Counted from the first letter of the stretch, positions 28,377-38,545 are shown. The stretch is 64,000 bases of DNA from Arsukibacterium perlucidum DSM 18276 (GCF_000382165.1 NZ_KB907706.1:1-64000), one strand, 5' to 3'. Numbers and translations are program-made. The notes: generated by a model not told the origin, from the letters alone.

Positions 28377-29152
28377 TGCAGGAAAACACTAAACTCTGGC
28401 TTGGCGTAGTAACGTTATTTCCTGAGATGTTTGATGCAATAACGCAATATGGGGTAACCGGCCGGGCAGTAAAGCAGGGCATTATGCAGTTACAGTGCTT
28501 TAACCCGCGGGATTTTACCACGGACAAGCATCGTACCGTTGATGACCGGCCTTATGGTGGCGGCCCGGGCATGTTAATGATGGTTCAGCCTCTGACCGAA
28601 GCAATTCGGGCGGCAAAACAGGCCGCAGGAGGCACGGTTCACACCATTTACTTATCGCCGCAAGGCCGTAAGTTAGATCAGCAAGGTGTGGCTGAGCTGG
28701 CCGCGCACGACAAGCTACTATTAGTAGCTGGCCGTTACGAAGGCATTGATGAGCGCGTAATTGAAAGCGAAATTGACGAAGAATGGTCAGTGGGTGATTA
28801 CGTGTTAAGTGGGGGCGAGTTGCCGGCGATGACACTGATTGATGCAGTATCTCGTTTAGTACCTGGGGTACTTGGGCACGACTTATCCGCAGCGCAGGAT
28901 TCATTTTCTGATGGTTTGCTGGACTGTCCGCATTATACCCGGCCTGAGGTGTTAGCCAATAAACAGGTGCCGTCAGTTTTGCTGAGCGGTAACCACGAAG
29001 AAATCAGACGCTGGCGTTTGAAACAGGCTCTTGGTAGAACCTGGTTAAGACGGCCAGATATATTAAAACCCCTGGCTCTGACTAAGGAGCAACGCAAATT
29101 ACTGGCTGAGTTTCAACAGGAACACCAGGCGTTGCAGCAGCAAGATAGTTAA
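28376..29152 (+). CDS. trmD: tRNA (guanine-37-N1)-methyltransferase
   Basis: SPOUT-class enzyme that forms m1G37 to prevent +1 frameshifting. The 258-residue protein has the knotted SAM-binding region [14 protein letters not shown] and [21 protein letters not shown], with the N-terminal TLFPEMF motif. One-base overlap with rimM. Confidence 0.98.
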   Translation: MQENTKLWLGVVTLFPEMFDAITQYGVTGRAVKQGIMQLQCFNPRDFTTDKHRTVDDRPYGGGPGMLMMVQPLTEAIRAAKQAAGGTVHTIYLSPQGRKLDQQGVAELAAHDKLLLVAGRYEGIDERVIESEIDEEWSVGDYVLSGGELPAMTLIDAVSRLVPGVLGHDLSAAQDSFSDGLLDCPHYTRPEVLANKQVPSVLLSGNHEEIRRWRLKQALGRTWLRRPDILKPLALTKEQRKLLAEFQQEHQALQQQDS

Positions 29153-29174
29153 TTCCAGGTAAAGTGAGATTGTT

Positions 29175-29534
29175 ATGAGCAAAGTTAGCCAAAACATCAT
29201 CAAACAACTTGAAGATGAACAATTAAAGCAAGACGTTCCTGCGTTCGCGCCGGGCGACACTGTTGTAGTTCAGGTTAAAGTAACAGAAGGCGACAAAAGC
29301 CGTCTGCAGGCTTTTGAAGGCGTAGTTATCGCTAAGCGTAACCGCGGTCTGCATTCAGCCTTCACCGTCCGTAAAATTTCTAATGGCGAAGGTGTTGAGC
29401 GTGTATTCCAGACGCACAGCCCGCTGGTAGATAGCATCACCGTTAAACGTCGTGGTGCGGTTCGCCGTGCTAAGCTTTACTACTTACGCGATCGTTCAGG
29501 TAAATCAGCGCGTATCCGCGAAAAGCTTAACTAA
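29175..29534 (+). CDS. rplS: 50S ribosomal protein bL19
   Basis: A 119-residue protein (E. coli 115) with the bL19 signatures [43 protein letters not shown] and [16 protein letters not shown]. Last gene of the operon; the terminator lies 9 bp after the stop. Confidence 0.98.
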   Translation: MSKVSQNIIKQLEDEQLKQDVPAFAPGDTVVVQVKVTEGDKSRLQAFEGVVIAKRNRGLHSAFTVRKISNGEGVERVFQTHSPLVDSITVKRRGAVRRAKLYYLRDRSGKSARIREKLN

Positions 29535-29543
29535 GCAACCCGT

Positions 29544-29571
29544 AAAGGCCGGCATATGCCGGCCTTTTTCT
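29544..29571 (+). terminator. rho-independent terminator of the rpsP operon
   Basis: AAAGGCCGGCA-TA-TGCCGGCCTTT, perfect 11-bp stem, followed by TTCTT. Very close to the next start codon (29573). Confidence 0.92.
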
Positions 29572-29572
29572 T

Positions 29573-30211
29573 ATGCCGCTTACTCAATCGCCACTCACTG
29601 AACCGGTATTACAGCTGTTAAAAAATCAGCTGGCGAGTTTGATCCATTCGGCAATGCCTTAGATCAGCAGTCAAAGCGTGACCGAGCAGTATTTAATGTC
29701 CCGTCTGGGATTAAAACTGAGTACTGACAACGAACTCAGCCCCGATTTGCAACGCTTTCAGCAACATTTTGTGCTGTATCATTTGTTGTATCAGTTGCAA
29801 ACTGAGTGGCTGGTTACCGGTGAGGGGTTTCTGAATATTGGCCTGGCAAAGGTCACTTTACTTAAAGCAGAGCTCACCGACACCAGCCTGCTGGCAGAGG
29901 GAAGCGACAATACAAGCCGCCGCGATTATTATCTTAACTGGCAAAATTTTTATGCCATGAGCGAGCAACTACTGGACGACTACCTGCAGCAATTTTGGCA
30001 GTTTTACAGTAAGGACTCAGTCGTTAAATATCAGCTGACCGCCTCCCAGGCTGAGAAATTACTGCAACTTACCCCAGGGTTTAGTCTTTCGCAGCTGAAA
30101 AAAGCGTATCGCAGCCAGGCGCTGTTATGTCATCCCGATCGCGCAGAGGGCAACTCAGCTAAATTTATTCAAATCCGCCAGGCTTATCAGTTACTACTGC
30201 GGCTATTCTAA
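29573..30211 (+). pseudogene. DnaJ-related protein with C-terminal J-domain, interrupted by an in-frame TAG
   Basis: From the ATG at 29573 the frame encodes MPLTQSPLTEPVLQLLKNQ and ten more residues, reaches TAG at 29660-29662, then continues in the same frame to 30211. The C-terminal 60 residues are a J-domain with the HPD motif (ALLCHPDRAE) and the usual helices III-IV. Proteins of this DnaJ-related family start with a PLxEPxLxLL-like helix, so the piece before the stop belongs to the same protein. A GTG at 29678 could restart translation and give a 177-aa product missing 35 residues. The stop would be CAG in the simplest repair. The gene may be dead, re-initiated, or carry a sequence error. 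Confidence 0.75.
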
Positions 30212-30355
30212 ATCAGGCATAAATCGTACTAATTAGTTTACGGTTTTTTCATGGTTGTAAATTATCAATTATTCCGTATTTATTGGCCTGTAATGGGTTG
30301 ACGCTCCCTGCTTAGATCTTTAGTATGCACAAATCGTATTTAATTAATTACGTGC

Positions 30356-30373
30356 TGTTCATTTAAGTTTACA
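30356..30373. promoter_or_regulatory. TyrR-box-like site upstream of aroF
   Basis: TGTTCA-TTTAAG-TTTACA: one half-site perfect and the other 4 of 6 against TGTAAAn6TTTACA. A weaker second site (TGTAAA-ttatca-ATTATT, 30256-30273) lies 100 bp upstream. TyrR is the established regulator of aroF-tyrA in enterics; here it is inferred. No other gene lies in 30212-30451. Confidence 0.35.
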
Positions 30374-30451
30374 TCAAAGCGTCAGACCAGTTACTGCGTC
30401 GTTTTTATCTATGCTTAAACGCCAGCACATAAGCACCCCAGCGGAGTTAGC

Positions 30452-31510
30452 ATGAGCCAGATTGTCGATGATTTAAGAATAGTGGCGACAAAGCCACTAA
30501 GCCCACCAGCAGTAATGAAAAAAGCCCTGCCTTTATCAGAGCAGGGAGCCGATTTTGTCGCCCGGGCCCGGGCTGATATTGCCAATATTGTGCATGGCCG
30601 CGATAAACGACTGTTGGTGGTAACCGGGCCCTGTTCTATTCACGATCCGGTAGCGGCGATTGAATACGCCACTAAGTTAAAAGCGCTGCAGCAACAATAT
30701 ATCGACAGTTTATATATTGTTATGCGGGTGTATTTCGAGAAACCGCGGACCACCGTTGGCTGGAAAGGTTTTATCAACGATCCGCACCTGGACGATTCAT
30801 TCGATCTGGAAACCGGTTTAACCTGGGGCCGAGAGCTGTTGTTAAAAATGGTGGAAATGGAACTGCCAACTGCGACTGAGGCACTTGATCCGATCAGCCC
30901 GCAATATTTATCCGACTTAATCAGCTGGGCAGCGATCGGCGCCCGTACCGTTGAGTCGCAAACCCACCGTGAAATGGCCAGTGGCTTATCGATGCCGGTT
31001 GGCTTTAAAAATGGCACAGATGGTAACTTAAATGTCGCCTTGAATGGTCTGCAATCGGCAGCCAGTGGCCATAGCTTTATCGGCATTAATCAGCGTGGTG
31101 AAGTCAGTTTAGTGCAAACTGCCGGCAACCCGGATGGCCATATTATTTTGCGTGGTGGGGTAAAGCCTAATTATGACGCTGATAGTATTAACGCTGCTTT
31201 GGCAGAGCTGGATAAACTTAATTTGCCGCACGGTATAGTAGTGGATTGCAGCCATGGTAATTCCAATAAAGATCATAATCGCCAACCGGCGGTGGCAGAA
31301 GCTGTGTTATCGCAGCGATTGGCAGGCACCGAAGCGATTATTGGCATTATGCTGGAGAGCCATTTGTTTGGCGGCCGTCAGAATTTAACTAATGGCAAGG
31401 CTGAGCATTATGGCATGTCGGTAACTGATGCTTGCATTGACTGGGATACTACTGCACAGCTGCTGGCCAGTTTGCATCAGCAGATGCAAAGTTTGGTGGC
31501 AGCAGCCTAG
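30452..31510 (+). CDS. aroF: 3-deoxy-7-phosphoheptulonate (DAHP) synthase
   Basis: First step of the shikimate pathway, condensing PEP and erythrose 4-phosphate. The 352-residue class I enzyme has [64 protein letters not shown] and [12 protein letters not shown], covering the metal ligands (Cys, His, Glu, Asp). The symbol aroF is chosen because tyrA follows after 17 nt, the arrangement of the Tyr-sensitive isozyme; feedback specificity cannot be read from sequence alone. Ends in TAG, showing that TAG is a normal stop here. Confidence 0.94.
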   Translation: MSQIVDDLRIVATKPLSPPAVMKKALPLSEQGADFVARARADIANIVHGRDKRLLVVTGPCSIHDPVAAIEYATKLKALQQQYIDSLYIVMRVYFEKPRTTVGWKGFINDPHLDDSFDLETGLTWGRELLLKMVEMELPTATEALDPISPQYLSDLISWAAIGARTVESQTHREMASGLSMPVGFKNGTDGNLNVALNGLQSAASGHSFIGINQRGEVSLVQTAGNPDGHIILRGGVKPNYDADSINAALAELDKLNLPHGIVVDCSHGNSNKDHNRQPAVAEAVLSQRLAGTEAIIGIMLESHLFGGRQNLTNGKAEHYGMSVTDACIDWDTTAQLLASLHQQMQSLVAAA

Positions 31511-31527
31511 CATGGATAAATAACAGC

Positions 31528-32664
31528 ATGGACAAACAACAACAGGCTCTGCAACAGTTAGCGCCGCTGCGAGAGAAGATTGACAGCATTGACAGCCAGC
31601 TGGTGCAGCTGCTGGCAGCCCGCGCGAAAGTAACCGCCAAAGTTGGTAAGGTAAAACAACAATTTGCCTTGCCGGTGTATGTACCTGAGCGTGAGCAGCT
31701 GTTGTTATCAGCCCGGCGTGAGCAGGCGCTGGCGCAGCAGGTTTCGCCGGAGCTGGTTGAAGATGTGCTGCGCCGGGTAATGCGCGAGTCTTATGCGACT
31801 CAGGAAAACCACTTTGTTTGTTGCCGGCCTGGTGGTGGCAAAGTAGTGGTGGTGGGCGGCGCTGGTGCATTGGGCCAGCGTTTTGTTAGTTTATTTCAGC
31901 GCTCTGGCTATCAGGTAGCAATACTGGAGCAAGCTGACTGGCCAGATGCCAGCGAGTTGTGTGCTGCTGCGGCACTGGTGCTGGTTGCGGTGCCAATAAC
32001 CTTAACTGAGCAACTTATTAGTCAGCTACCGGCATTGCCGGCTGATTGTGTGCTGGCCGATATTACCAGTATCAAGCAGCAACCGCTGGCAGCGATGCTG
32101 GCACGACACCCGGGCCCGGTTGTTGGCTTACATCCGATGTTTGGTCCTGATATTACCAATCTGGTAAAACAGGTTGTGGTGGTTTGCGATGGCAGGGCGA
32201 CAGAGCAGTATCAGTGGCTTTTGCAGCAAATGCGGGTGTGGGGTGCCGAATTAGCCAGCCAGACCGCGGTAGAGCACGATAAGGCTATGCAGCTTATTCA
32301 GGCGATGCGTCACTTTTCATCTTTAGTGTATGGCAGCCATTTAGCGGAGGAGCAGGCTGATTTAGCTCAGTTATTACAGCTTAGCTCACCAATATACCGG
32401 CTGGAGCTGGCAATGGTCGGCCGCTTATTCGCTCAAAATGCTGAGCTTTATGCCGATATTATGTTGTCATCGGCTGATGTTGCTGCATTGCTGGAGCGCT
32501 ACCAGCAACGCTTCAGCGAGCTGCTGCAATTGCTGAAAAACCAGGATAAAGCTGGCTTGATGAAGCAGTTTGCCAAGGGCCAGAAGTTTTTTGGTGAACT
32601 GGCAGAGCAGTTTTTACAGGAGAGCAAACAATTGCTGCAAAAAGCGGCTGATAGCCGCAGTTAA
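31528..32664 (+). CDS. tyrA: bifunctional chorismate mutase / prephenate dehydrogenase
   Basis: A 378-residue enzyme (E. coli 373) of tyrosine synthesis. The N-terminal AroQ chorismate mutase (about residues 1-90: [22 protein letters not shown]) is followed by a Rossmann NAD-binding domain starting [14 protein letters not shown] (about 107-120) and the dehydrogenase core with GLHPMFGPD and [14 protein letters not shown]. Likely operon with aroF. Confidence 0.97.
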   Translation: MDKQQQALQQLAPLREKIDSIDSQLVQLLAARAKVTAKVGKVKQQFALPVYVPEREQLLLSARREQALAQQVSPELVEDVLRRVMRESYATQENHFVCCRPGGGKVVVVGGAGALGQRFVSLFQRSGYQVAILEQADWPDASELCAAAALVLVAVPITLTEQLISQLPALPADCVLADITSIKQQPLAAMLARHPGPVVGLHPMFGPDITNLVKQVVVVCDGRATEQYQWLLQQMRVWGAELASQTAVEHDKAMQLIQAMRHFSSLVYGSHLAEEQADLAQLLQLSSPIYRLELAMVGRLFAQNAELYADIMLSSADVAALLERYQQRFSELLQLLKNQDKAGLMKQFAKGQKFFGELAEQFLQESKQLLQKAADSRS

Positions 32665-32687
32665 CTTCCTGATCTGAAATTGGGGTT

Positions 32688-33581
32688 TTACTCAGGCTGA
32701 GTTTGCCCTAACTCATAGTAATCATAAATCAGTTGCCAGGCATGTTCCGGGGTGTCGGCAAACTGAATAAGCTCTAAGTCCTGCGGGCTGATTAAGCCTT
32801 CTTCTGCCAGCATGTCGAAGTTAATCAGTTTTTGCCAGAACGCTTTGTCGTACAAAATAACCGGTACCCGTTCGGCTTTCTTAGTTTGGATCAGGGTTAA
32901 GGTTTCAAATAACTCATCCAGGGTGCCGAATCCACCCGGAAAAGCGACTAATGCCCTGGCTCGCTGCAAGAAATGCATTTTCCGGATAGCAAAGTAGTGA
33001 AACTGAAAACAAAAATGTGGCGTGATATAGGGATTCGGGTGTTGCTCTTTTGGTAATACAATATTTAAACCGATACTTTCACCTCCCGCTGCCATCGCGC
33101 CGCGGTTTGCCGCTTCCATTATGCCAGGGCCACCACCACTGATAATCATTAAAGCACTGTGCTGGTACATTTTACTATGTTCAGTCACCAGCTTTGAGAA
33201 CTGCTGCGAGGCGACATAGTATTCACTGTTTTTAATATCGCGTTTTGCCTGCACCAGCCGTTGTTGCAGAGCTTGGTCTTGCGGTTGCTTCGCCAGCGCC
33301 TGCTCAGCTTGTTGTAACTTAGCATTAGCTTGCTCCGGTGCCAGAAAGCGGGCACTGCCAAACACGACTAATGTCGCCTTCACTCCATGTTGCTCCATTA
33401 CCAGTTGTGGTTTCAGATATTCCAGTTGCAGCCGGACATGGCGCAATTCGTCCTGCATTAAAAAGGCGTCATCAGCAAACGCCAGCTTGTAGGAGTCGTG
33501 GTCTTGCAGTTTGGCAATGGCCTCCTGCGATTCCTGAGCCGAGGTGAAGTGGCGCTTATAAAGGTTATGCGCGTCAGACAT
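32688..33581 (-). CDS. LOG-family nucleotide-processing protein
   Basis: A 297-residue Rossmann-fold protein of the LOG (lonely guy) family, whose members cleave nucleoside 5'-monophosphates at the N-glycosidic bond. Both signatures are present: GGGPGIMEAANRGA (about residues 150-163) and PGGFGTLDELFE (about 218-229). The internal ATG at 33581 has AGAGCAAATG-like spacing with GGGGAGAG upstream; the open frame to 33899 lacks support. Substrate is not known. Converges with tyrA. Confidence 0.87.
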   Translation of the reverse strand: MSDAHNLYKRHFTSAQESQEAIAKLQDHDSYKLAFADDAFLMQDELRHVRLQLEYLKPQLVMEQHGVKATLVVFGSARFLAPEQANAKLQQAEQALAKQPQDQALQQRLVQAKRDIKNSEYYVASQQFSKLVTEHSKMYQHSALMIISGGGPGIMEAANRGAMAAGGESIGLNIVLPKEQHPNPYITPHFCFQFHYFAIRKMHFLQRARALVAFPGGFGTLDELFETLTLIQTKKAERVPVILYDKAFWQKLINFDMLAEEGLISPQDLELIQFADTPEHAWQLIYDYYELGQTQPE

Positions 33582-33693
33582 TTGCTCTCCCCGCAGCAAC
33601 TTGCTGCTGAATAAACTAAGATATTGTTTGATATAGACTAATATTATTAAGCACGAGTTGCGATATAAATTGTAAAAATCAGAAGGAATAACA

Positions 33694-35334
33694 ATGTGGT
33701 CTGACGCGCTGATGGCTTTTGGTGCCTTTGGTTTAATTTTACTGGGTATGGATTGGATGAGCCGCGGTTTGAAAACGGCTGCCGGGCCTAGTTTAATGCA
33801 GTTTTTACAGCGCTGGACCGGGAAACCATTACATGGTGTGCTATTTGGCGGTATAGCGACGGTAGCAGTACAATCATCCAGTGCCATTACTGTTACCACT
33901 ATTGGCTTCGTAAATGCCGGTATTTTGTCACTGCAAAATGCAGCTTTTGTTATTTACGGCAGTAATGTTGGTACTTCTGTAACTGGTTGGTTTATTGCGT
34001 TGGTGGGCCTGCAATTCAAAATTGACACGCTGGCGTTGCCAATTATTGGTGCTGGTGCTGTGCTGCAGTTGTTTGGTCAATCGGCGCGGCGTAAAGGAGT
34101 TGGCGAAGGCCTGATTGGCTTTGGCATGTTATTTTTAGGATTGAGCTTTCTAAAGCAGAGTTTCGATGCGGCTTTTGTCGACATTGAATTCGTGGCGCTG
34201 GGGCAGTTGGGTTTTTGGGGGATTTTACTCGGCGTATTTCTAGGCACTTTGCTTAGTACTGTGATGCAAGCCTCTATTGCCGTAATCGCACTGGTTATTA
34301 CCGCGGTATCTGCAGGAGTGTTACCATTACCGCTGGCCGCAGCTTTTGTTATTGGTGCTAACCTTGGCACTACCTCTACTGCTATTATGTCGACCTTAGC
34401 GGCGACTGCTAAAGCCAAGCGCCTGGCAATGCTTCACGTGATTTTTAATGTGTTAACCGGCGTGGTTGCCTTATTGTTGCTTAGCCCACTACTTTGGCTT
34501 ATTTCACAATTGCAGCACTGGTTGTTTCAGCAACCAGAGCCGGCTGTAAGTCTGGCGCTGTTCCATACCCTGTTTAATGTGCTGGGTGTGCTGTTAATGT
34601 GGCCAATTACCTCGCGTCTGGTGCTATATCTGAATGGTCGTTTTCGTCGTCAACCAATCGGCCAGCTTCGCGCGCTAGATGCATCAAGTCTGACGATACC
34701 TGCGCTGGCGATTAAAACCCTGAGCATGGAGACGCTGCGGGTTGGCCAGTTACTGGCGGCACAGGCGCTGGCAATAAGCCGGGGCAAGGGAACCGATAGC
34801 GATGTAGTAGACTCAATCCGTCAGCTGCAAACAGAACTAGTGCATTATATGCTGCAGTTGAGCAAGCAGCCGCTGGCTGAGCAGGAAGCAAAAGCACTTA
34901 GCGAGCTGGTACAAAACCAGCTCCGGCTGGAAATGACTTTACAGTTGCTGCCTGCCTTAAGCCGTCATCTGGTAGCAGACCAGGATGGCTTAAAGCCAGA
35001 GCAGCCGCTATGGCAGCAGCTGGTAGCCGCGCACTGGCCGCAAGATGCAGCGCTGGTTCGCGGCAGTTATCGTGACGTGATGAAGCAGCGTCAACAGTTG
35101 AAAAAGCAGCTTTATCAGTTGGTGCTGGCTGAAAAGCTAACTAATGATTCTGGCGGTGACCTGTTGTTGCGTTTTGCTGAACTGCGCCGTTTTAATCAGC
35201 AGCTTACCAAAGCTATGCTTGCAGCAGGGCATATGCAAAGCCAGTATCAAACGCCTGAGCCAGCTGAGGGAAAAGCGGCTGCCGGGGCAGACATCCATGA
35301 AGATAATCAGAAGGATAATATGAATGCCAGTTAA
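33694..35334 (+). CDS. Na+/phosphate cotransporter-family protein with PhoU-like tail
   Basis: A 546-residue protein of the NptA/PNaS (Na/Pi cotransporter) family. The two inverted repeats each contain the conserved QSSSA-type motif: VAVQSSSAITVTTIGFVNAG (about residues 55-75) and STVMQASIAVIALVITAVSAG (about 190-210). Eight or more TM helices occupy residues 1-310; the C-terminal 220 residues are cytoplasmic and helical, resembling PhoU domains. Substrate may be phosphate; direction is unknown. Confidence 0.87.
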   Translation: MWSDALMAFGAFGLILLGMDWMSRGLKTAAGPSLMQFLQRWTGKPLHGVLFGGIATVAVQSSSAITVTTIGFVNAGILSLQNAAFVIYGSNVGTSVTGWFIALVGLQFKIDTLALPIIGAGAVLQLFGQSARRKGVGEGLIGFGMLFLGLSFLKQSFDAAFVDIEFVALGQLGFWGILLGVFLGTLLSTVMQASIAVIALVITAVSAGVLPLPLAAAFVIGANLGTTSTAIMSTLAATAKAKRLAMLHVIFNVLTGVVALLLLSPLLWLISQLQHWLFQQPEPAVSLALFHTLFNVLGVLLMWPITSRLVLYLNGRFRRQPIGQLRALDASSLTIPALAIKTLSMETLRVGQLLAAQALAISRGKGTDSDVVDSIRQLQTELVHYMLQLSKQPLAEQEAKALSELVQNQLRLEMTLQLLPALSRHLVADQDGLKPEQPLWQQLVAAHWPQDAALVRGSYRDVMKQRQQLKKQLYQLVLAEKLTNDSGGDLLLRFAELRRFNQQLTKAMLAAGHMQSQYQTPEPAEGKAAAGADIHEDNQKDNMNAS

Positions 35335-36724
35335 TGCTAATTTAACGTTTCTAGGTGCGGCCGGTCAGGTAACGGGCTCTTGCTATTTGATTGAGCACAA
35401 CAAGCAGAACATTTTGCTGGATTGCGGTATGACTCAGGGAGCTGACCAGGTAAGGGAGTGGCATAAATTCCGTTTTGCCTTTAAACCAAAGGATATCGAC
35501 TTAGTTATTTTATCCCATGCTCATATTGATCACAGCGGCCTGTTGCCACTGTTGGTTGCTAAAGGCTTTAAAGGGAAAATAATTTGTACGCCAGGTACTG
35601 CTGAACTATTACCCGTGCTGCTGAAAGATTCAGTGGGGCTATATTTAAAAGATTTAGAGTGGCAAAACAAGAAAGCGGCACGCAGTGGCAAAAAACAACA
35701 TGATCCGGTGATGACGGTAGCCGATGCTGAGCGGGTAAGCGAGCTGGTGCAGCCGCTGACCTATCGTAAACGGCTGGTTCCTTTGCCAGGGTTAGAACTG
35801 GAGTTTGCCGATGCTGGTCATATCCTTGGTTCAGCTATTATCCAGCTGTGGATAAAAGGGAGCCAGGCTATGCGTAAACTGGTGTTCTCAGGTGATTTAG
35901 GCAACCCGGCCACGGTGTTAATGCATGACCCAACAGAGATTGGTCAGGCCGATATAGTGCTACTGGAAAGCACTTATGGTAATCGCAACCATCAAACGCT
36001 GGACAATACCGTCGAGGAGTTTGCTAACGCACTTGAGCAGGCTTACAACGATGGTGGCAATGTATTTATCCCGGCCTTTGCTTTAGGGCGCTCGCAGGAG
36101 GTGTTGTATTACCTGGCATTATTGCATCATCAGGGACGTTTAAAGCAGCGGGCGATTTTTTTAGATAGCCCGATGGCCATCAGCATTACCAATATTTATA
36201 ACGACTATCTGCATGCCCTTGATCAAGCAGACTTAGATAAAATTGGTGCAGGGCGCAGCCTGCAGCAATTGCTGCCGATGCTCAAACTTACCCCAAAAGT
36301 TGAAGATTCGATGGCGATCAACCGGGTAACCCATGGTGCTATTATTATTGCCGGCAGTGGTATGTGCAATGGTGGCCGGATTGTGCATCACTTTAAACAC
36401 AACCTGTGGAAAAATACCAATCACCTTATTTTTGTTGGGTTTCAGGCTCGGGGTACGTTAGGGCGGCGGCTGGTTGATGGTGAAAAACGGGTAAAAATGT
36501 TTGGCCAGGACATCGTAGTGAAAGCTCAGGTGCACACTATTGGCGGCTTTTCAGCACATGCCGGCCAGAGCGAACTGCTGGCCTGGGCCAAAGCGATTGG
36601 CGGCCAGCCCCAGTTTTATCTGGTGCACGGCGAACCTGAGGCGCAGCAGGTATTGCAGGAAAAGTTGCAACAGCAAGGCATTAATGCCCTGATCCCGGCT
36701 AAAGGCGACAGTATCAAGTTGTAA
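35324..36724 (+). CDS. beta-CASP metallo-beta-lactamase-fold RNase-like protein
   Basis: A 466-residue protein of the Ysh1/CPSF73-type MBL family. Metal motifs are HAHIDHSG (about residues 62-69), an ADAGHILGSA His and SGDLG Asp; the beta-CASP domain contains STYGNRNH and the C-terminal SAHAGQSELLAW (motif C-like). Family members are RNA exo- or endonucleases, but in proteobacteria the target is unknown. It overlaps the upstream Na/Pi gene by 11 nt, so they are co-translated. Confidence 0.88.
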   Translation: MPVNANLTFLGAAGQVTGSCYLIEHNKQNILLDCGMTQGADQVREWHKFRFAFKPKDIDLVILSHAHIDHSGLLPLLVAKGFKGKIICTPGTAELLPVLLKDSVGLYLKDLEWQNKKAARSGKKQHDPVMTVADAERVSELVQPLTYRKRLVPLPGLELEFADAGHILGSAIIQLWIKGSQAMRKLVFSGDLGNPATVLMHDPTEIGQADIVLLESTYGNRNHQTLDNTVEEFANALEQAYNDGGNVFIPAFALGRSQEVLYYLALLHHQGRLKQRAIFLDSPMAISITNIYNDYLHALDQADLDKIGAGRSLQQLLPMLKLTPKVEDSMAINRVTHGAIIIAGSGMCNGGRIVHHFKHNLWKNTNHLIFVGFQARGTLGRRLVDGEKRVKMFGQDIVVKAQVHTIGGFSAHAGQSELLAWAKAIGGQPQFYLVHGEPEAQQVLQEKLQQQGINALIPAKGDSIKL

Positions 36725-36798
36725 CCGGATATGTTTTGCCATTGGCAAATGGCTGGCAAGAGTTACAATACCTGACTGAATTAACATGAAGGACAGTC

Positions 36799-37770
36799 AT
36801 GAAACGGATAACTATCGCGGCTCTGCTGCTGAGCCTTGGGCTAAGCGCTGAGCCCATCGAACTGCGACATCAGGTAGCAGAACTCTGGCAGCAACATGAC
36901 TTTGCTGCGACTAAGGTGCTGTTGGCTGACAAGGTAAGCCGCAAAACTAAAGATGCCTGGTTGCTGGCAGCGTTAGGGCGTAGTGAACTTGAGCTGGGGC
37001 AGGCAACCGAAGCTGAAGCCTTGTTGGCCCGGGCGATAAAAGCCGAACCTGCTAATGCGCAGTATCAATTCTGGTTTGGCAGAGCGAGTTGTGATAGCGC
37101 CCAACAAGCCAGTATGTTTAGTGCACTTGGTTATGCAAAGCGTTGTCGGAAAGCTTTTGAGCAAGCGGTGACTCTGGCACCTGCCGACACCGGATACCTC
37201 AAAGCATTGGGTAAGTATTATGCTCAGGCGCCGGGTATTGCCGGTGGTGACAAGGATCAGGCCTTGGCAATCGCAGCCAGGCTAGAGCAGCAAGATCCAC
37301 TGCAAGGCCAGCTGTTAAAGCTGGAAGTATTATTCACTGCAGAGGACACGACAGCAGCCGAGCAGTTAGTTGAAAGCAGTGCGCTGTTGCAAAGCCGGCC
37401 TGAGCCCTACTTTATGCGCGGTATTCAACTGGCGCAAAGTCGTGATTACCCGGCAGCGATAGCTGAATTTAGCAAAGCCAGCGGGAAAGTCGTCGCCGAT
37501 GATGATGGCAAACGCAACCGCCTGCTGGCGCTTTATCAACTCGGCCGGGCCAGTGTTATGGCGAAAGCGGAGTATCAACAGGGTATCGATGCATTAACCG
37601 AGTTTTTAGCAGATGGCAGCCTGCCGGATTTTAACGAATGGGCACAGTTCAGATTAAGCCAGTTATATCTGGCACAGGACGAGCGGCAAAAGGCAGAGGC
37701 TATTTTGACGCCATTACTAGCCAGCACTAATGATGACAACCTGAAATCTGAAATTAAAAAGGTACTTTAA
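36799..37770 (+). CDS. secreted TPR-repeat protein
   Basis: A 323-residue protein with a signal peptide (MKRITIAALLLSLGLSAEP, cleavage after about residue 17) and several tetratricopeptide repeats: WLLAALGRSELELGQATEAEALLARAIKAEPANAQY, YFMRGIQLAQSRDYPAAIAEFSKA and a final LSQLYLAQDERQKAEAIL. It is probably periplasmic and acts as a protein-interaction scaffold. No specific partner is visible; the next gene follows after 36 nt. Confidence 0.78.
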   Translation: MKRITIAALLLSLGLSAEPIELRHQVAELWQQHDFAATKVLLADKVSRKTKDAWLLAALGRSELELGQATEAEALLARAIKAEPANAQYQFWFGRASCDSAQQASMFSALGYAKRCRKAFEQAVTLAPADTGYLKALGKYYAQAPGIAGGDKDQALAIAARLEQQDPLQGQLLKLEVLFTAEDTTAAEQLVESSALLQSRPEPYFMRGIQLAQSRDYPAAIAEFSKASGKVVADDDGKRNRLLALYQLGRASVMAKAEYQQGIDALTEFLADGSLPDFNEWAQFRLSQLYLAQDERQKAEAILTPLLASTNDDNLKSEIKKVL

Positions 37771-37806
37771 ACAAATGAAACCTGAGCCGCACCAAGGGAG
37801 GCAATG

Positions 37807-38199
37807 ATGCCTGCTAAGCTTGGCGGTATTCATCACGTGGCAATTATTTGCAGCGACTATCCGCGCAGCAAAGCTTTTTATAGTCAGTTGCTGGGGCTGC
37901 AAATCATTGCCGAAAACTACCGGTCGGCACGTGACTCCTGGAAGCTTGATTTACAACTTGCTGACGGTAGCAGACTGGAGCTATTCAGTTTCCCCAACCC
38001 GCCTGCCAGGCCAAGTCAGCCTGAGGCACAAGGTTTACGCCATTTGGCTTTTAAAGTAGCGAACCTGGCTGACTATGTCGATTATTTAACAGCAAATGGC
38101 GTTAGGGTGGAACCGGTGCGCACTGATGAATACACAGGTAAAGCCTTTACCTTTTTTCAGGATCCTGATGGCCTGCCTTTAGAGCTATATCAGCAATAG
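37807..38199 (+). CDS. gloA2: VOC-family (glyoxalase-like) protein, GloA2/YaeR type
   Basis: A 130-residue single vicinal-oxygen-chelate domain pair matching YaeR (E. coli 129 aa). Conserved parts are HHVAIICSDYPRSKAFY, LFSFPNPPARPSQPEAQGLRHLAF and FFQDPDGLPLELYQ, which supply His/Glu metal ligands. Two adjacent ATGs exist (37804 and 37807); AAGGGAGG at 37794-37801 is 2 nt from the first and 5 nt from the second, so the second is preferred. Enzymatic substrate is unknown. Confidence 0.88.
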   Translation: MPAKLGGIHHVAIICSDYPRSKAFYSQLLGLQIIAENYRSARDSWKLDLQLADGSRLELFSFPNPPARPSQPEAQGLRHLAFKVANLADYVDYLTANGVRVEPVRTDEYTGKAFTFFQDPDGLPLELYQQ

Positions 38200-38212
38200 C
38201 ACAGGAGATTAT

Positions 38213-38545
38213 ATGGCGTTACAACTTATTCCACTTATTAAAGTGTTGGGGCCTTATCTGACAACTATTGCCACTACCGCTATCCCGGCATTTACCGCTA
38301 AACCTGCTGCAGCGCAAGCCGACCCTGTGCAGGCTCAGCAAATCAGTGAGTTGCAGCAGGCAGTGACCAAAAACGCCCAGTCATTACATACCCTGGCTGA
38401 GCAACTGCAAAAGGTGATAGCAATGGCGGAAGAGGCTTCTGCAGAGGCCGAGCGTCAAATCGCGACCTATAAATCCTTAGTTATTGGCAGCTCAGTTATT
38501 TCAGTTTTCGCAATTGCGATTGCTGCTATCAGTCTGCTAAGCTGA
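38213..38545 (+). CDS. small membrane-anchored coiled-coil protein, function unknown
   Basis: A 110-residue protein: a hydrophobic N-terminal stretch (about residues 3-28), a polar coiled-coil-like helix with Ala/Gln/Glu repeats (QQISELQQAVTKNAQSLHTLAEQLQKV, about 40-70), and a C-terminal TM helix (SLVIGSSVISVFAIAIAAISLLS). An AGGAG Shine-Dalgarno precedes the ATG. I recognise no family. It follows gloA2 by 13 nt and is probably in the same transcript. Confidence 0.65.
   Translation: MALQLIPLIKVLGPYLTTIATTAIPAFTAKPAAAQADPVQAQQISELQQAVTKNAQSLHTLAEQLQKVIAMAEEASAEAERQIATYKSLVIGSSVISVFAIAIAAISLLS

Noticed and set aside
33582-33899. 106-residue N-terminal extension of the LOG protein
   Set aside because: The sequence is low in family similarity, overlaps the start of the divergent Na/Pi gene, and the ATG at 33581 has a better ribosome-binding site.
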